Shown: positions 44,192 to 52,857 of the stretch, piece by piece
Position numbering within the stretch: position 1 is the stretch's first letter
Layout of the letters: every line of letters begins with the position of its first letter
From: Streptomyces pactum
GTDB lineage: Bacteria > Actinomycetota > Actinomycetes > Streptomycetales > Streptomycetaceae
Assembly (NCBI RefSeq): GCF_016031615.1
Contig: NZ_JACYXC010000001.1
Location: forward strand, 3,472,001-3,536,000
Length of the DNA stretch: 64,000 nt
Direction of reading: 5' to 3'
Program-made: the position numbers and the translations under genes
The notes under the pieces: generated by a model
Seen by the model: only the letters and a program-made list of their open reading frames with translations
Told to the model about the DNA's origin: nothing
The model's database searches: none

Positions 44192-45766
44192 GTGGACATA
44201 CGGACCCTGCCCCCCGCCCGCCGGGCGCTCGCGGCACTGGCCGCGGTGGCCCTCGCCACCCCCATGCTTCTCTCCTCCGCCTCCTCCGCGGGGGCCGCCT
44301 CCCCGGAGCGCGGCGGCGACCCCGCGAAGCGGGCGGCGAAGCTGGCCCGCCAGCTGGTGAAGAACTCCTCCGCCCGGGACGCCCGTGAGCACCTGGAGAG
44401 ATTCCAGGCCATCGCCGAGCGGTCGAACGGCCACCGGGCGGCCGGCTCGCCGGGGCACGAGGCGTCCGCCGCCTACGTCCACCGCCTGCTCGGCAAGGCC
44501 GGCTACCGGGTCAGCTACCAGCCGTTCGAGTTCGTCTACGTGGAGACCCTGGCCGAGAAGCTGTCGGTGACCGCGCCGACGCCGCGGGATGTCCCGGTCA
44601 AGGTCATGACGTACACCCGGAGCACCCCGGTGGGCGGCGTCCGGGCGGCGGTGACCCCCGTGCCGGTGGACGACACCACCGGTTGCGAGGCCGGCGACTA
44701 CGCCGCCGGGGCCTTCACCGGCAAGATCGCCCTCATCCGGCGGGGCGGCTGCTCCTTCGCCGAGAAGCAGGCCGCGGCGGCGGACGCGGGCGCGGTCGCC
44801 GCGATCGTCTACAACAACGTGCCCGGCTCCCTGTCCGGCACCCTCGGCGACCCGGCGGCCGGCCGCATCCCGACCGGCGGGGTCAGCCAGGCGGACGGCG
44901 AGGCGCTGGCGGCCGAGGCCGGACGCGGCGAGGTCACGGTCAACCTGGAGATCCGGGAGTTCCAGGAGAAGCGGGTCACCCGCAACGTCATCGCCGAGAC
45001 CAAGGGCGGTGACCCGGACCGGACGGTGATGCTCGGCGCCCACCTGGACTCGGTGTCCGCCGGCCCCGGCATCAACGACAACGGCTCGGGCTCCGCGGGG
45101 CTGCTGGAGGTCGCCCTGGAGCTGGCCCGGACCCACCAGAAGCCGGCCAACAAGGTGCGCTTCGCCTGGTGGTCGGCGGAGGAGCTGAACCTGCTCGGCT
45201 CCAAGGCGTACGTGGCCGGCCTCAGCGAGGCGGAGCGCGACCGGATCGCCCTCTACCTCAACTTCGACATGATCGCCTCGCCGAACTACGCCCAGTTCGT
45301 CTACGACGGCGACAACTCCGACGGGGTCGGCGAGCCCGCCGGTCCGGAGGGCTCGGCCCAACTGGAGAAGCAGATCAACGACTTCCTCGACCGGCGGGGC
45401 AGCGCCCACGAGGGCACCGACTTCACCGGCCGCTCGGACTACGGCCCGTTCATCGCGGTGGGCATCCCCTCCGGCGGCACCTTCACCGGTGCCGAGGTCG
45501 TCAAGACGGCGGCCCAGGCCGAGAAGTTCGGCGGTACGGCGGGCCAGTCGTACGACCCCTGCTACCACATGGCCTGCGACGACATCGACAACATCCACAT
45601 GGGGGCGTTCGAGACCAACATCGACGTGATCGCGCACTCGGTCGGCTCCTACGCCTACGATCTGCGTCCGCTCTCCGAGCCGGTGACGACGGTGCCCACC
45701 CGGGGCGAGGCCGGCAGCGGCGGCGGTCTGCACGAGGACCACGGCCACGACCCGGTGACCGAGTGA
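44192..45766 (+). CDS. Secreted M28 family aminopeptidase with PA domain
   Basis: A 524-residue exported zinc peptidase. An N-terminal signal peptide (RRALAALAAVALATPMLLSS, cleavage near AGA-AS) is clear. A protease-associated domain is inserted at about 130-225 (GKIALIRRGGCSFAEKQAAA). The peptidase domain has the zinc ligands in order: GAHLDSV, INDNGSGS, AEELNLLGS, NFDMIASP and CYHMACDD. It is related to Streptomyces griseus aminopeptidase. The start is GTG 44192, placed 9 nt after GGAAGG; ATG 44183 has no room for a ribosome site. Confidence 0.94.
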   Translation: MDIRTLPPARRALAALAAVALATPMLLSSASSAGAASPERGGDPAKRAAKLARQLVKNSSARDAREHLERFQAIAERSNGHRAAGSPGHEASAAYVHRLLGKAGYRVSYQPFEFVYVETLAEKLSVTAPTPRDVPVKVMTYTRSTPVGGVRAAVTPVPVDDTTGCEAGDYAAGAFTGKIALIRRGGCSFAEKQAAAADAGAVAAIVYNNVPGSLSGTLGDPAAGRIPTGGVSQADGEALAAEAGRGEVTVNLEIREFQEKRVTRNVIAETKGGDPDRTVMLGAHLDSVSAGPGINDNGSGSAGLLEVALELARTHQKPANKVRFAWWSAEELNLLGSKAYVAGLSEAERDRIALYLNFDMIASPNYAQFVYDGDNSDGVGEPAGPEGSAQLEKQINDFLDRRGSAHEGTDFTGRSDYGPFIAVGIPSGGTFTGAEVVKTAAQAEKFGGTAGQSYDPCYHMACDDIDNIHMGAFETNIDVIAHSVGSYAYDLRPLSEPVTTVPTRGEAGSGGGLHEDHGHDPVTE

Positions 45767-46210
45767 CACCCCGCCGGGACCACTGACGGCCCGCACCGCG
45801 CCGGTGGCCACCACCGGCGCGGACCCGGGTCGGGCCGCGCGGGGCGCCACGCCCGGCGCGGCCCGCGCGCCCGCACGACTGTCCACAGCCTGTGGACAAT
45901 GTTCCGGCGACGGGCACGCGGAGCTCCCGGCCCGCTCCCCACCGGACCCGCAGCCGCCCGGTCCGCTCCGGCTCCGGGGACCCCCCGACCGCCGGGACCC
46001 GCCCCGACCGGCCGGAACCCGCCCCGGTCCGCCGAGCCCACCGCGACCCGCCCCGGCCCACCAGGAGGCGCCCCGGCAGACCGCGGCCCGCCGAAACCGG
46101 ACCGCACAGGGGTCAGTTTCCCGAGCCGCTCCCGAAATCCCCCTGTTTGACACCATCACACTCCTGCGCCGTGGCTGCGCCGGAACCCACTTGACCGGTA
46201 GGCTTTCCGT
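45767..46210. other. Intergenic, contains paired DnaA boxes
   Basis: About 440 bp without a supported gene. Apart from the DnaA-box pair it is Pro/Arg-coding-like GC-rich sequence, becoming AT-richer at 46140-46210 in front of the next gene. Confidence 0.5.
45879..45899. promoter_or_regulatory. Inverted pair of DnaA boxes
   Basis: CTGTCCACA and, inverted after 3 bp, TTGTCCACA (read on the minus strand from TGTGGACAA). TTGTCCACA is the preferred Streptomyces DnaA box. The pair forms a 10-bp inverted repeat. Confidence 0.5.
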
Positions 46211-46507
46211 GTGATCTTCAAGCGCATCGGAAACGGGCGGCCGTACCCCGACCACGGCCGGGAAAGCACCCGCCAGTGGGCGGATGTTGCCCCACGCCCG
46301 GTACGTCTTGACCAGTTGGTCACCACCAAGCAGCAGCTCGACCTGGAGACGCTGCTCGCGGAGGACTCGACCTTCTACGGGGACCTCTTCGCCCACGTCG
46401 TGAAGTGGCAGGGCGACCTCTACCTGGAGGACGGCCTGCACCGTGCGGTGCGGGCGGCGCTCCAGCAGCGCCAGGTGCTCCACGCCCGCGTGCTCGAACT
46501 GGACTGA
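46211..46507 (+). CDS. Conserved actinobacterial small protein
   Basis: A 98-residue soluble protein starting GTG (VIFKRIGNGRPYPDHGREST). Segments VRLDQLVTTKQQLDLETLLA and VKWQGDLYLEDGLHRAVRAA look like a conserved ParB-fold-like or regulatory domain: "parameter" strand, helix, then DGLHR. I recognise it as a protein commonly found near LytR_C genes but know no function. It precedes the LytR_C gene by 480 bp in the same direction. GTG is chosen because coding bias begins there. Confidence 0.8.
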   Translation: MIFKRIGNGRPYPDHGRESTRQWADVAPRPVRLDQLVTTKQQLDLETLLAEDSTFYGDLFAHVVKWQGDLYLEDGLHRAVRAALQQRQVLHARVLELD

Positions 46508-46987
46508 CCCGCCCCGCCGGCACCGGTGGCCCCTTCCGAGGGCACCGCACAACCGGCATCCCGGGCCGCCGCCGCCCGGCTCCTTCCCCGGAACCGCCGT
46601 TCCGCGCCCCGGGCCCCGACGGGCGTCCGCTCCCCCGCCACCGGCCCCCGCGTTCACACCCCGACGCCGGCGTCCGTCACCCGAACGGACCCCGGCCCGC
46701 ACCCCCGGCCACGCACCCGCCCGCCACGGCACTCGCCCCCGCCGCGCTGTCCGCAACGGCGCGCACGACCGCGCACGGCCGCGTGCGACGGCGCCCCGGA
46801 CGGCCGGACGGATCCGGCCGCTCCCGCCCCGCCGCCGGCGAACCGGTTCCCCGCCCCCGTACCCCTGCCGTCCCGTGCCCGCGGCGAGCCGCGTGCCGCG
46901 CCCTCCGGGTGACTCTTTCGGGTAGGGCACAGCCGAACCGTTGATCATTTAGTAGGCATGAGATGCTCGCAGCGTTACGCTGCGCAC
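46508..46987. other. Intergenic, LytR_C promoter region
   Basis: 480 bp. GC-rich up to about 46900, then an AT-rich stretch with TTGATCATTTAGTAGGCATG at 46941-46960 that may carry the promoter of the next gene. Confidence 0.45.
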
Positions 46988-47662
46988 ATGAGCATGCTCA
47001 CGCCTCCTGGAATGGGCGGAAAGTACCGCATCACGGGCAATCGCTACCCTCGTATGCGCCGGCCCCAAGGTCGGCGCAGAGTCGTGCTCGCCGCCGCCGG
47101 CGCGACCGTCGCCCTGGGCCTCACCGGCTGGGGAACGCTGCAGCTCATCGACGTGTTCTCAGGCGGCAGCGACACCGCGCAGGCCGCCGGACGGAACGGT
47201 ACGCCGTGCGAGCGGACCGGGCCCCGGACCACCGCGCAGGGCGCCTCCGCACCGGCCGCCGGCACCGCCGCGTCCGCCGGGAAGAAGCTCCCGAAACCGG
47301 CCGACATCACGGTCAACGTCTACAACGCCACCAAGCGGACCGGGCTCGCCAAGGAGACCGCCGACGCGCTGAAGAAGCGCGGCTTCACCATCGGGAAGGT
47401 GGGGAACGCCCCGGCCGCGTACGACAAGAAGGTGCGGAACACGGGTCTGCTGCTCGGTGCCCCGTCCGCCACCCGGGGGCCGTTCGACGTGCTCGCCGCG
47501 CAGGTGCCCGGCACCACCACCAGGAACGACGCCCGCACGGGGAAGGACATCGACCTCATCATCGGGGACCGCTTCACGGCCCTGACCGCGCCCAAGGACG
47601 CCGACCGGACGCTGGCGGCACTCGCCGCCCCGAAGCCGGCACCCTCCGCCAAGGGCTGCTGA
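46988..47662 (+). CDS. LytR C-terminal domain (LytR_C) membrane protein
   Basis: A 224-residue protein with a basic N-terminus (RYPRMRRPQGRRRVVLAAAG), one transmembrane helix (VVLAAAGATVALGLTGWGTL), a linker, and an exported LytR_C domain: ITVNVYNATKRTGLAKETAD, KKRGFTIGKVGNAP and GKDIDLIIGDRFTALT. This domain also occurs at the end of LytR-CpsA-Psr enzymes; alone it is of unknown role, probably cell-wall linked. Start MSMLTPPGMGGKYRITG; ATG 46994 is a near alternative. Confidence 0.88.
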   Translation: MSMLTPPGMGGKYRITGNRYPRMRRPQGRRRVVLAAAGATVALGLTGWGTLQLIDVFSGGSDTAQAAGRNGTPCERTGPRTTAQGASAPAAGTAASAGKKLPKPADITVNVYNATKRTGLAKETADALKKRGFTIGKVGNAPAAYDKKVRNTGLLLGAPSATRGPFDVLAAQVPGTTTRNDARTGKDIDLIIGDRFTALTAPKDADRTLAALAAPKPAPSAKGC

Positions 47663-47669
47663 AGCCCGC

Positions 47670-47728
47670 GGCGCACCGGCCGGGGCCGGCGGTCCGGAAG
47701 GACGCCGCCGGCCGGTCCGCGGTGCGCC
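47670..47728. terminator. Possible bidirectional terminator
   Basis: GGCGCACC (47670-47677) and GGTGCGCC (47721-47728) can pair, with further GC pairing inside. It lies between the convergent LytR_C and upp genes. No U-tail. Confidence 0.4.
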
Positions 47729-47824
47729 GGACCGGCCGGGCCCGCCGCGCGGCGCGGGGCTCGTCCCCGGCCGCCCGCGTGGTGCCCGTTCGGGGAAGCG
47801 GGCGGGCACCGGCCCGCGCGCGGG

Positions 47825-48460
47825 TCAGCCCGCCGCGCCGTACATGCGGTCGCCCGCGTCGCCCAGTCCCGGGACGATGTAGCCCTGGCTGTTGAGCCGC
47901 TCGTCCACCGAGGCCGTCACCACGGTGACCGGCGTCCCGGCCAGCTCCCGTTCCATCACCTCGACGCCCTCGGGGGCCGCCAGCAGGCAGAGCGCCGTGA
48001 CGTCGTCGGCGCCCCGCGAGATCAGTTCCTTGATCGCGGCGACCAGGGTGCCGCCGGTCGCCAGCATCGGGTCGAGCACGTACACCTGGCGGCCCGAGAG
48101 GTCGTCGGGCATCCGGGTGGCGTAGGTGGACGCCTGCAGGGTCTCCTCGTCGCGGATCATTCCGAGGAAGCCCACCTCGGCGGTCGGCAGCAGCCGCACC
48201 ATGCCGTCGAGCATGCCCAGCCCGGCCCGGAGGATCGGCACCACCAGCGGTCGCGGCCGGGCCAGCCGGACCCCGGTCGTCCGCGTCACGGGGGTGTCGA
48301 TATCGACCTGCTCGGTGCGCACGTCACGGGTCGCCTCGTACGCCAGGAGCGTGACGAGTTCGTCGGCGAGCCGCCGGAAGGTGGGGGAATCGGTGCGCTT
48401 GTCGCGCAGCGTGGTGAGTTTGTGCGCCACCAGCGGGTGGTCGACGACATGGATCCGCAT
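47825..48460 (-). CDS. upp: Uracil phosphoribosyltransferase
   Basis: A 211-residue salvage enzyme making UMP from uracil and PRPP. Begins MRIHVVDHPLVAHKLTTLRD, the family start. The PRPP loop is VYVLDPMLATGGTL. The uracil-binding end is LNSQGYIVPGLGDAGDRMYG. Length is standard. Expressed alone and convergent with the LytR_C gene. Confidence 0.97.
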   Translation of the reverse strand: MRIHVVDHPLVAHKLTTLRDKRTDSPTFRRLADELVTLLAYEATRDVRTEQVDIDTPVTRTTGVRLARPRPLVVPILRAGLGMLDGMVRLLPTAEVGFLGMIRDEETLQASTYATRMPDDLSGRQVYVLDPMLATGGTLVAAIKELISRGADDVTALCLLAAPEGVEVMERELAGTPVTVVTASVDERLNSQGYIVPGLGDAGDRMYGAAG

Positions 48461-48911
48461 GACAACGACATTAACCGAGCCGGTACCCCACGGTTCCCGC
48501 CCGCCCCGTCCGGCACCGCCGCCACGTGCCCCTGAACACCGTCACGCACCACCGCCACACGCCTCCGGAACCCCGTCCGGCACCGGCCGCCACACCACCT
48601 CGCGCCGAGGTCCTCGCCCGGACCCCCGCCGCCCGGGCCCGGCACCCCGGGCCGCCCGTCCGCCCTCCACCCGTCCGCCGCGCTCCGGTACCGCCCGCGC
48701 CCCGGTCCGGCGCCCCGGCCGGCGTCCTCCGGTCGCCGACGCACGGGTCCGGAGGCCGCCCGCCACCCGGGGCCGGCGGAGCCCGCCGGGGCGTGCCGGT
48801 GGGGTGACCACCGGGTTCGGGCGGTGGCATCAAACCGTCGGCCGGGGGGAAGGTGGGCACATACGCCCCGGGTTTTCCGGGCGAGGACCTCGGCGCGAGG
48901 TGGTGTGGCTC
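48461..48911. other. Intergenic, no gene seen
   Basis: 450 bp between the divergent upp and the small basic protein. GC-rich with a less GC-rich 48820-48900 region likely carrying the promoter of the next gene. Confidence 0.45.
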
Positions 48912-49094
48912 ATGGTGGACCGAGACCGGAACGACGACGAGACGGCACGAATAGACGCGGAACGGCGACGGCGCCGCGCCCAGTTCCTGCGTGAGCTCAA
49001 CGAGGCGAAGGAACTGCGGGACCGGGTGCAGCCCCGGCGCGCCCGCAGCGCGCGGATGCGTCAGGCGATGCGCATGCGGACGTTTCGGTGGTAG
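48912..49094 (+). CDS. Small highly basic protein
   Basis: A 60-residue protein starting MVDRDRNDDETARIDAERRR and ending MRQAMRMRTFRW. Mostly one charged helix with an Arg-rich end, so nucleic-acid binding is plausible but not shown. ATG 48912 is chosen because the upstream frame is low-complexity; GTG 48915 is an alternative. It lies 138 bp ahead of the tadA-associated gene in the same direction. Confidence 0.65.
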   Translation: MVDRDRNDDETARIDAERRRRRAQFLRELNEAKELRDRVQPRRARSARMRQAMRMRTFRW

Positions 49095-49232
49095 TGGGCG
49101 ACATCTCGTAGGAAGGCCCACGACGCAGCGCGGAAGACCTCTCGCGACGCCGTTGTTTCTGCCACGATTCCGAATTGGGCGGGGCGTTGTCCCGCCCGCC
49201 CCGGCACGCCTATGACCAGTGGGAGAGTCACG

Positions 49233-49757
49233 GTGTACTTCGCCGCACTGCTCGCGCGCACCGAAGACGGGTGGCAAGCGAGCGACACGGAGCTCGACGA
49301 TGTGGAGTCCCTGACGGACCTGATCGACCTGGCCCGCTCGGCCTCGGTCGATGACGACACGGTGCTGGCCCTCATCGAGCAGGAGGACGCCTGGTTCGGT
49401 GTGGTCCGCCTGGACGGTGAGGACGATCCGCGGATCTACGTCTCGGACGCGGCCGCCGCGGCCCGCAGCTCGTACGGGGCCATGCTCACCGACGAGCTGC
49501 TCGGCCAGGACGGGAACCAGGGGGACGACCTCGACGCCCTGGACCTGGACGGCACCGAGGAAGGGGAACCCGACCCGGCCGACGACGACGAGGAGCCGTC
49601 GGGCGACCGGCGGGCCCGGCAGGGCCCGCTCGGTGACCTCGCGCTCCTCGCCGACCTGGGGGTCGACGAGAAGGAACTGCTGTCCCTGGACGGGGACGCG
49701 CTCAGCGCGATCGCCGACACCCTGGGCTGCACGGACGTCCTGGAGGCGGTGCGCTGA
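49233..49757 (+). CDS. tRNA adenosine deaminase-associated protein
   Basis: A 174-residue acidic protein starting GTG (VYFAALLARTEDGWQASDTE) with GGGAGAG upstream. Conserved parts are VDDDTVLALIEQEDAWFGVV, IYVSDAAAAARSSYG and the C-terminal LGDLALLADLGVDEKELLSL. This actinobacterial family is defined by its position next to tadA, as here. The function is unknown. The middle is a long Asp/Glu stretch. ATG 49212 is in frame but lacks a ribosome site. Confidence 0.88.
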   Translation: MYFAALLARTEDGWQASDTELDDVESLTDLIDLARSASVDDDTVLALIEQEDAWFGVVRLDGEDDPRIYVSDAAAAARSSYGAMLTDELLGQDGNQGDDLDALDLDGTEEGEPDPADDDEEPSGDRRARQGPLGDLALLADLGVDEKELLSLDGDALSAIADTLGCTDVLEAVR

Positions 49758-50109
49758 CCCGACAGCCGCGAGGCGCGCACCCGGCGCGCGGAGCGCCTCG
49801 CTGAGCACACCGCGAGACACCCGGGCGGCGGGCGCGCGGGCCCCGGCGGGCGACCGCCGGCGTCCGTGCACCCGCCGCCGTTCCGTTCCGGTCCGGCCCT
49901 GGACGCACCCTCCGGGCCGGCCCGTGTCCGCCGGTCCGGCCCGTATCCGCCGACCGGGCCCGTACTCACCGGCCGGGCACGTACCCGCCGGCCCGGCCGT
50001 AGCGGCCGGCCCGGTGCCCGCCGGGCCGCCCGTAGCCGCCGCGCGCCTTCGGGGACGGGTTCCGCACCCGCCGCCGTCCGCTCCCCGGCGCGTCCCGCAC
50101 ACTGATCAC
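49758..50109. other. Gap before tadA
   Basis: About 350 bp of GC-rich CCGGCCCGTAnCCGCC-type repeats (49910-50040), with no gene. The original tadA start is probably ATG 50110, just after this gap. Confidence 0.5.
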
Positions 50110-50185
50110 ATGACCGAGCCGCCCCACCCACTGCCCCCGCCGTGCCCGGCGGCCCCGACCCGGTGCGTGACCCTGGCGCGATGCC

Positions 50186-50752
50186 ATGCGGCTGGCGCTG
50201 GCCGAGGCGGAACGGGCGGTGGCCGGCGGTGACGTACCGGTGGGCGCGGTGGTCCTGGCACCGGACGGCAGGGTGATCGGCGCCGGGCACAACGAGCGGG
50301 AGGCCACCGGCGACCCCACCGCGCACGCCGAGGTCCTCGCCCTGCGCGCGGCGGCCCGCACCCTGGGCGGCGCCTCCGCCCCCGGGGAGCGGCACGACGG
50401 CGCCACCGCGCACGCCTCCGAGGACCCGCCCGGCACCACCACCACCGCCGCCCGGGGCCCGCACGGCGGCGGTGCCGCGGAGCGGGCGGGCGGCCGGCGC
50501 GAGTGGCGGCTGACCGGCTGCACCCTGGTGGTGACCCTGGAGCCGTGCACCATGTGCGCGGGCGCGGCGGTGCTCTCCCGGGTGGACCGGATCGTGTACG
50601 GCGCGGTGGACGAGAAGGCGGGTGCGGCCGGCTCGCTGTGGGACGTGGTCCGCGACCGGCGGCTCAACCACCGCCCGGAGGTGATCCAGGGCGTGCTGGC
50701 GGGGGAGTGCGCCGCACTGCTCACCCGCTTCTTCCGCGCCGGCGGACGCTGA
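50186..50752 (+). CDS. tadA: tRNA-specific adenosine deaminase, 5' end frame-damaged
   Basis: Zinc deaminase making inosine at the wobble base of tRNA-Arg(ACG). H47 and E49 lie in TAHAEVLALR; C121 and C124 in LEPCTMCAGA. Residues 61-105 are a low-complexity Gly/Ala/Thr insertion between these, not found in usual TadA. The open frame starts MRLALAEAERAVAGGDVPVG, but conserved sequence continues upstream: ATG 50110 gives MTEPPHPLPPP, then a shifted frame gives DPVRD and another PWRDA. Adding one C at 50153-50156 and one at 50171-50173 joins all. Its substrate, tRNA-Arg(ACG), is encoded at 63.4 kb. Confidence 0.9.
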   Translation: MRLALAEAERAVAGGDVPVGAVVLAPDGRVIGAGHNEREATGDPTAHAEVLALRAAARTLGGASAPGERHDGATAHASEDPPGTTTTAARGPHGGGAAERAGGRREWRLTGCTLVVTLEPCTMCAGAAVLSRVDRIVYGAVDEKAGAAGSLWDVVRDRRLNHRPEVIQGVLAGECAALLTRFFRAGGR

Positions 50753-50806
50753 TCCGGTCCGGAACCGATTTAGGTGCACGGCCCGCTGTCCGCTAAGCTC
50801 TCTCTC

Positions 50807-50893
50807 GGTAGCGTGTCCGAGCGGCCGAAGGAGCACGCCTCGAAAGCGTGTGAGGGGGCAACTCCTCCGTGGGTTCAAATCCCACCGCTACCG
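50807..50893 (+). tRNA. tRNA-Ser (CGA)
   Basis: Acceptor GGTAGCG pairs with CGCTACC, anticodon loop CTCGAAA gives CGA, and the long variable arm (TGAGGGGGCAACTCCTCC) is serine-type. Discriminator G; CCA not encoded. Confidence 0.96.
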
Positions 50894-50902
50894 CTTCAGG
50901 CC

Positions 50903-50932
50903 AAGGGCCCCACCTCACCCGGTGGGGCCCTT
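50903..50932 (+). terminator. Hairpin terminator after tRNA-Ser(CGA)
   Basis: AAGGGCCCCACC pairs with GGTGGGGCCCTT around a 6-nt loop, 10 nt after the tRNA. Confidence 0.8.
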
Positions 50933-51137
50933 CGGCGTATCCGGCGCCCGCGACCGGGCACACCGGGCGGCCGGCGAACCGGCGGCCCCCGTGCCCCGTC
51001 ATCCCGCGACCGTCGCCGTTCCCCGGCACCCGCGCAGGTCGCCGCCCCGCCGCCCGCGCCCCGCGTCGCCGCGCGGCGCCCTCCCGTACCCGCCGCCCCC
51101 GGGCGCACGCCCGCGTGCGGCGCACCGCGCCCGCCGG

Positions 51138-51821
51138 TCAGGCCAGGGCGTGGGCCACCACCCGGGGCAGCGGGCCGATGCCGAGGAGCCCGGCGACGGT
51201 GTCGCGGGTCAGCCGGTGCCAGGCCGGCGCCCGGCGGAGCATCGCGTGGTCGCCGCCGGGAAGCACCAGGGCGCACGCCTGCGCACCGGCCTGCCGGGCC
51301 CGGCGGACCAGCTCCACACTGGCCCGCGGGTCGGTCGTACGGTCCTCGTCGCCGTGGAGCAGCACCACCCGCCGGCCGCCGAGCTGGTCCACCGGGTCCT
51401 CGGGCGGGCACCACGGGGCGAGCCCGACGACGGCGCGGACCGAGGGGTGACCGGCCACCCGGAGCGCGGCCCGGCCGCCCATCGAGTGGCCGACCAGGAC
51501 CACCGGGACGGGGCCGGCCAGGCGGGCCAGCTCGGTCAGCGCCTGTTCGGCGTCGCGGGCGGCGTCGCGCCGCTCACCGTTCCAGCCGCGGTGCCGGTAG
51601 CGGACCCAGCCGGTCACCACCCCGGTCCGCCGGGTGGCGCGGGCTATTGCCTGTTCGAAGGGGCGCATCCGCACCGCGGGCAGGTTCCACTCCCCGGGCC
51701 GGGCCAGCCCGTGCTCCCGGCCGCCGTGCAGCAGCAGGACCGCGGCGCGCGGCGGGGCGGCGGTCGCGGGCAGGACCAGGGCGCTGTGCCGTGGCTGCCG
51801 GCGGGTCTCCGGTTCGGACAC
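51138..51821 (-). CDS. Alpha/beta hydrolase (dienelactone hydrolase-like)
   Basis: A 227-residue enzyme starting GTG (VSEPETRRQPRHSALVLPAT) with GGAGGGG upstream. Nucleophile Ser lies in VVLVGHSMGGRAALRVAG, the acid Asp in VVLLHGDEDRTTDP, and the His in VLPGGDHAMLRRAPAW. AVLLLHGGREHG is the oxyanion region. Substrate unknown. The much longer frame to 53060 crosses other genes and is a shadow. The adjoining 258-bp gap to the next gene has CGCGACGGGCGT repeats only. Confidence 0.88.
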   Translation of the reverse strand: MSEPETRRQPRHSALVLPATAAPPRAAVLLLHGGREHGLARPGEWNLPAVRMRPFEQAIARATRRTGVVTGWVRYRHRGWNGERRDAARDAEQALTELARLAGPVPVVLVGHSMGGRAALRVAGHPSVRAVVGLAPWCPPEDPVDQLGGRRVVLLHGDEDRTTDPRASVELVRRARQAGAQACALVLPGGDHAMLRRAPAWHRLTRDTVAGLLGIGPLPRVVAHALA

Positions 51822-52079
51822 TGCCTGGTCCCCTCCTGTCGAACGGACGCGGACGCCCCGCCCCGGCGGACGTGCGCCGTACCGCGACGGGCGTGCGCCG
51901 CGCCGCGGTGGACATGGCCCACGCCGCGCGAGCGCGCCCCGGGCCGCGACGGGCGTCCGCCGGGCCGCGGTGGGCGAGCGCCGTGCCGCTGTAAGAATGA
52001 TCGCACCATCGGCCCGGACGGGCGGGCGTCTGGATAGACTCACGCGACGCACCGGGGACCGCAGGGGAGGCGGCAGGCG

Positions 52080-52244
52080 ATGGCACAGGCGAAGAAGGTC
52101 GCGCTTTACATGATCATCGTCTTCGTCCTGTACACCATCATCAAAACCCCGGAGGAAGCCGCCGACCTCGTCCAAGTAGGCTTCGAGGGCATCTCCGATG
52201 CCGCGCAGAGCATCGGCGACTTCATGACCGCGCTGATCCGCTGA
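52080..52244 (+). CDS. Small membrane protein of 54 residues
   Basis: ORF MAQAKKVALYMIIVFVLYTI, then IKTPEEAADLVQVGFEGISD and a short helix ending MTALIR. The first 22 residues form a transmembrane helix; the rest is amphipathic. AGGGGAGG 10 nt before the ATG is a good ribosome site, and TAGACT at 52036-52041 could be a -10 box. I recall similar short proteins in streptomycetes; function unknown. Confidence 0.7.
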   Translation: MAQAKKVALYMIIVFVLYTIIKTPEEAADLVQVGFEGISDAAQSIGDFMTALIR

Positions 52245-52409
52245 CCCACCGTCCGCCCGGTTCCGGCCGCCCCGCCGGCCCCGGGCCGCCCTGGTCCCCG
52301 GGCCCCCGGCCCGCCCCGGCCGGTGCTCCCGGTTCCGCCGGCCCCCGCCGATACGCTGCCGCGCCGCCCTGTTCCGCCCCCTCTCCCCGAGGCCGCCCGG
52401 AGGTCCGCA

Positions 52410-52703
52410 GTGATACGCCACCTGGTCCTGTTCAAGCTCAACGACGGTGTGAAGCGCGACGAGCCGCGCGTGGTCGCCGGCGTCCAGGCGTTCGAGGCGC
52501 TGCCGGGGGTCATCCCCGAGCTGGAGTCCTGGGAGTGCGCCTGGAACATCACCGACCGGCCGATCGCCTACGACTTCGCGATCAACTCCGCGGTGGCCGA
52601 CACCGAGGCGCTGAAGCGTTACATCGAGCACCCGGCGCACCAGGAGGCCGCCGCCCTGTGGCGCGAATTCGCCACCTGGGTGATCGCCGACTACGAGATC
52701 TGA
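52410..52703 (+). CDS. Dabb-domain (stress-responsive A/B barrel) protein
   Basis: A 97-residue ferredoxin-like barrel protein. It starts GTG (VIRHLVLFKLNDGVKRDEPR) behind GGAGG. The family pattern is complete: the N-terminal HLVLFKL strand, LPGVIPELESWECAWNI, YDFAINSAVADTEALKRYIE and HPAHQEAAALW. The dimeric Dabb fold is found in stress proteins and some enzymes. Catalysis cannot be assigned. It ends in a clear intrinsic terminator. Confidence 0.9.
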   Translation: MIRHLVLFKLNDGVKRDEPRVVAGVQAFEALPGVIPELESWECAWNITDRPIAYDFAINSAVADTEALKRYIEHPAHQEAAALWREFATWVIADYEI

Positions 52704-52748
52704 CCCGGGCTCCGGGCGGCCCCGCCCGGCCCGGTCACCGCCCCAGCA

Positions 52749-52779
52749 CCCCTCGCCACCGCGGCGAGGGGTCCTTTTT
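52749..52779 (+). terminator. Intrinsic terminator of the Dabb gene
   Basis: CCCCTCGCC pairs with GGCGAGGGG around ACCGC, followed by TCCTTTTTG. This is the only hairpin with a good T-run in this part of the window. Confidence 0.88.
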
Positions 52780-52857
52780 GTCGCCAACACGGCGTTATGT
52801 AGATGCTTGCACACAGTGGACATGTCTTGTGATGCTATGAGCGCTCTTGCCGGGAGT

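Noticed and set aside
43370..46948. 1192-codon open frame on the minus strand
   Set aside because: It runs antisense through the glycosylase, M28 and small-protein genes. Its translation is Gly/Arg/Val-rich without domains, a normal shadow of high-GC coding sequence.
52807..52857. TTG 52807 as start of the first SigF-type gene
   Set aside because: No ribosome site precedes it and the extra residues are not conserved; downstream ATG or GTG starts fit better.
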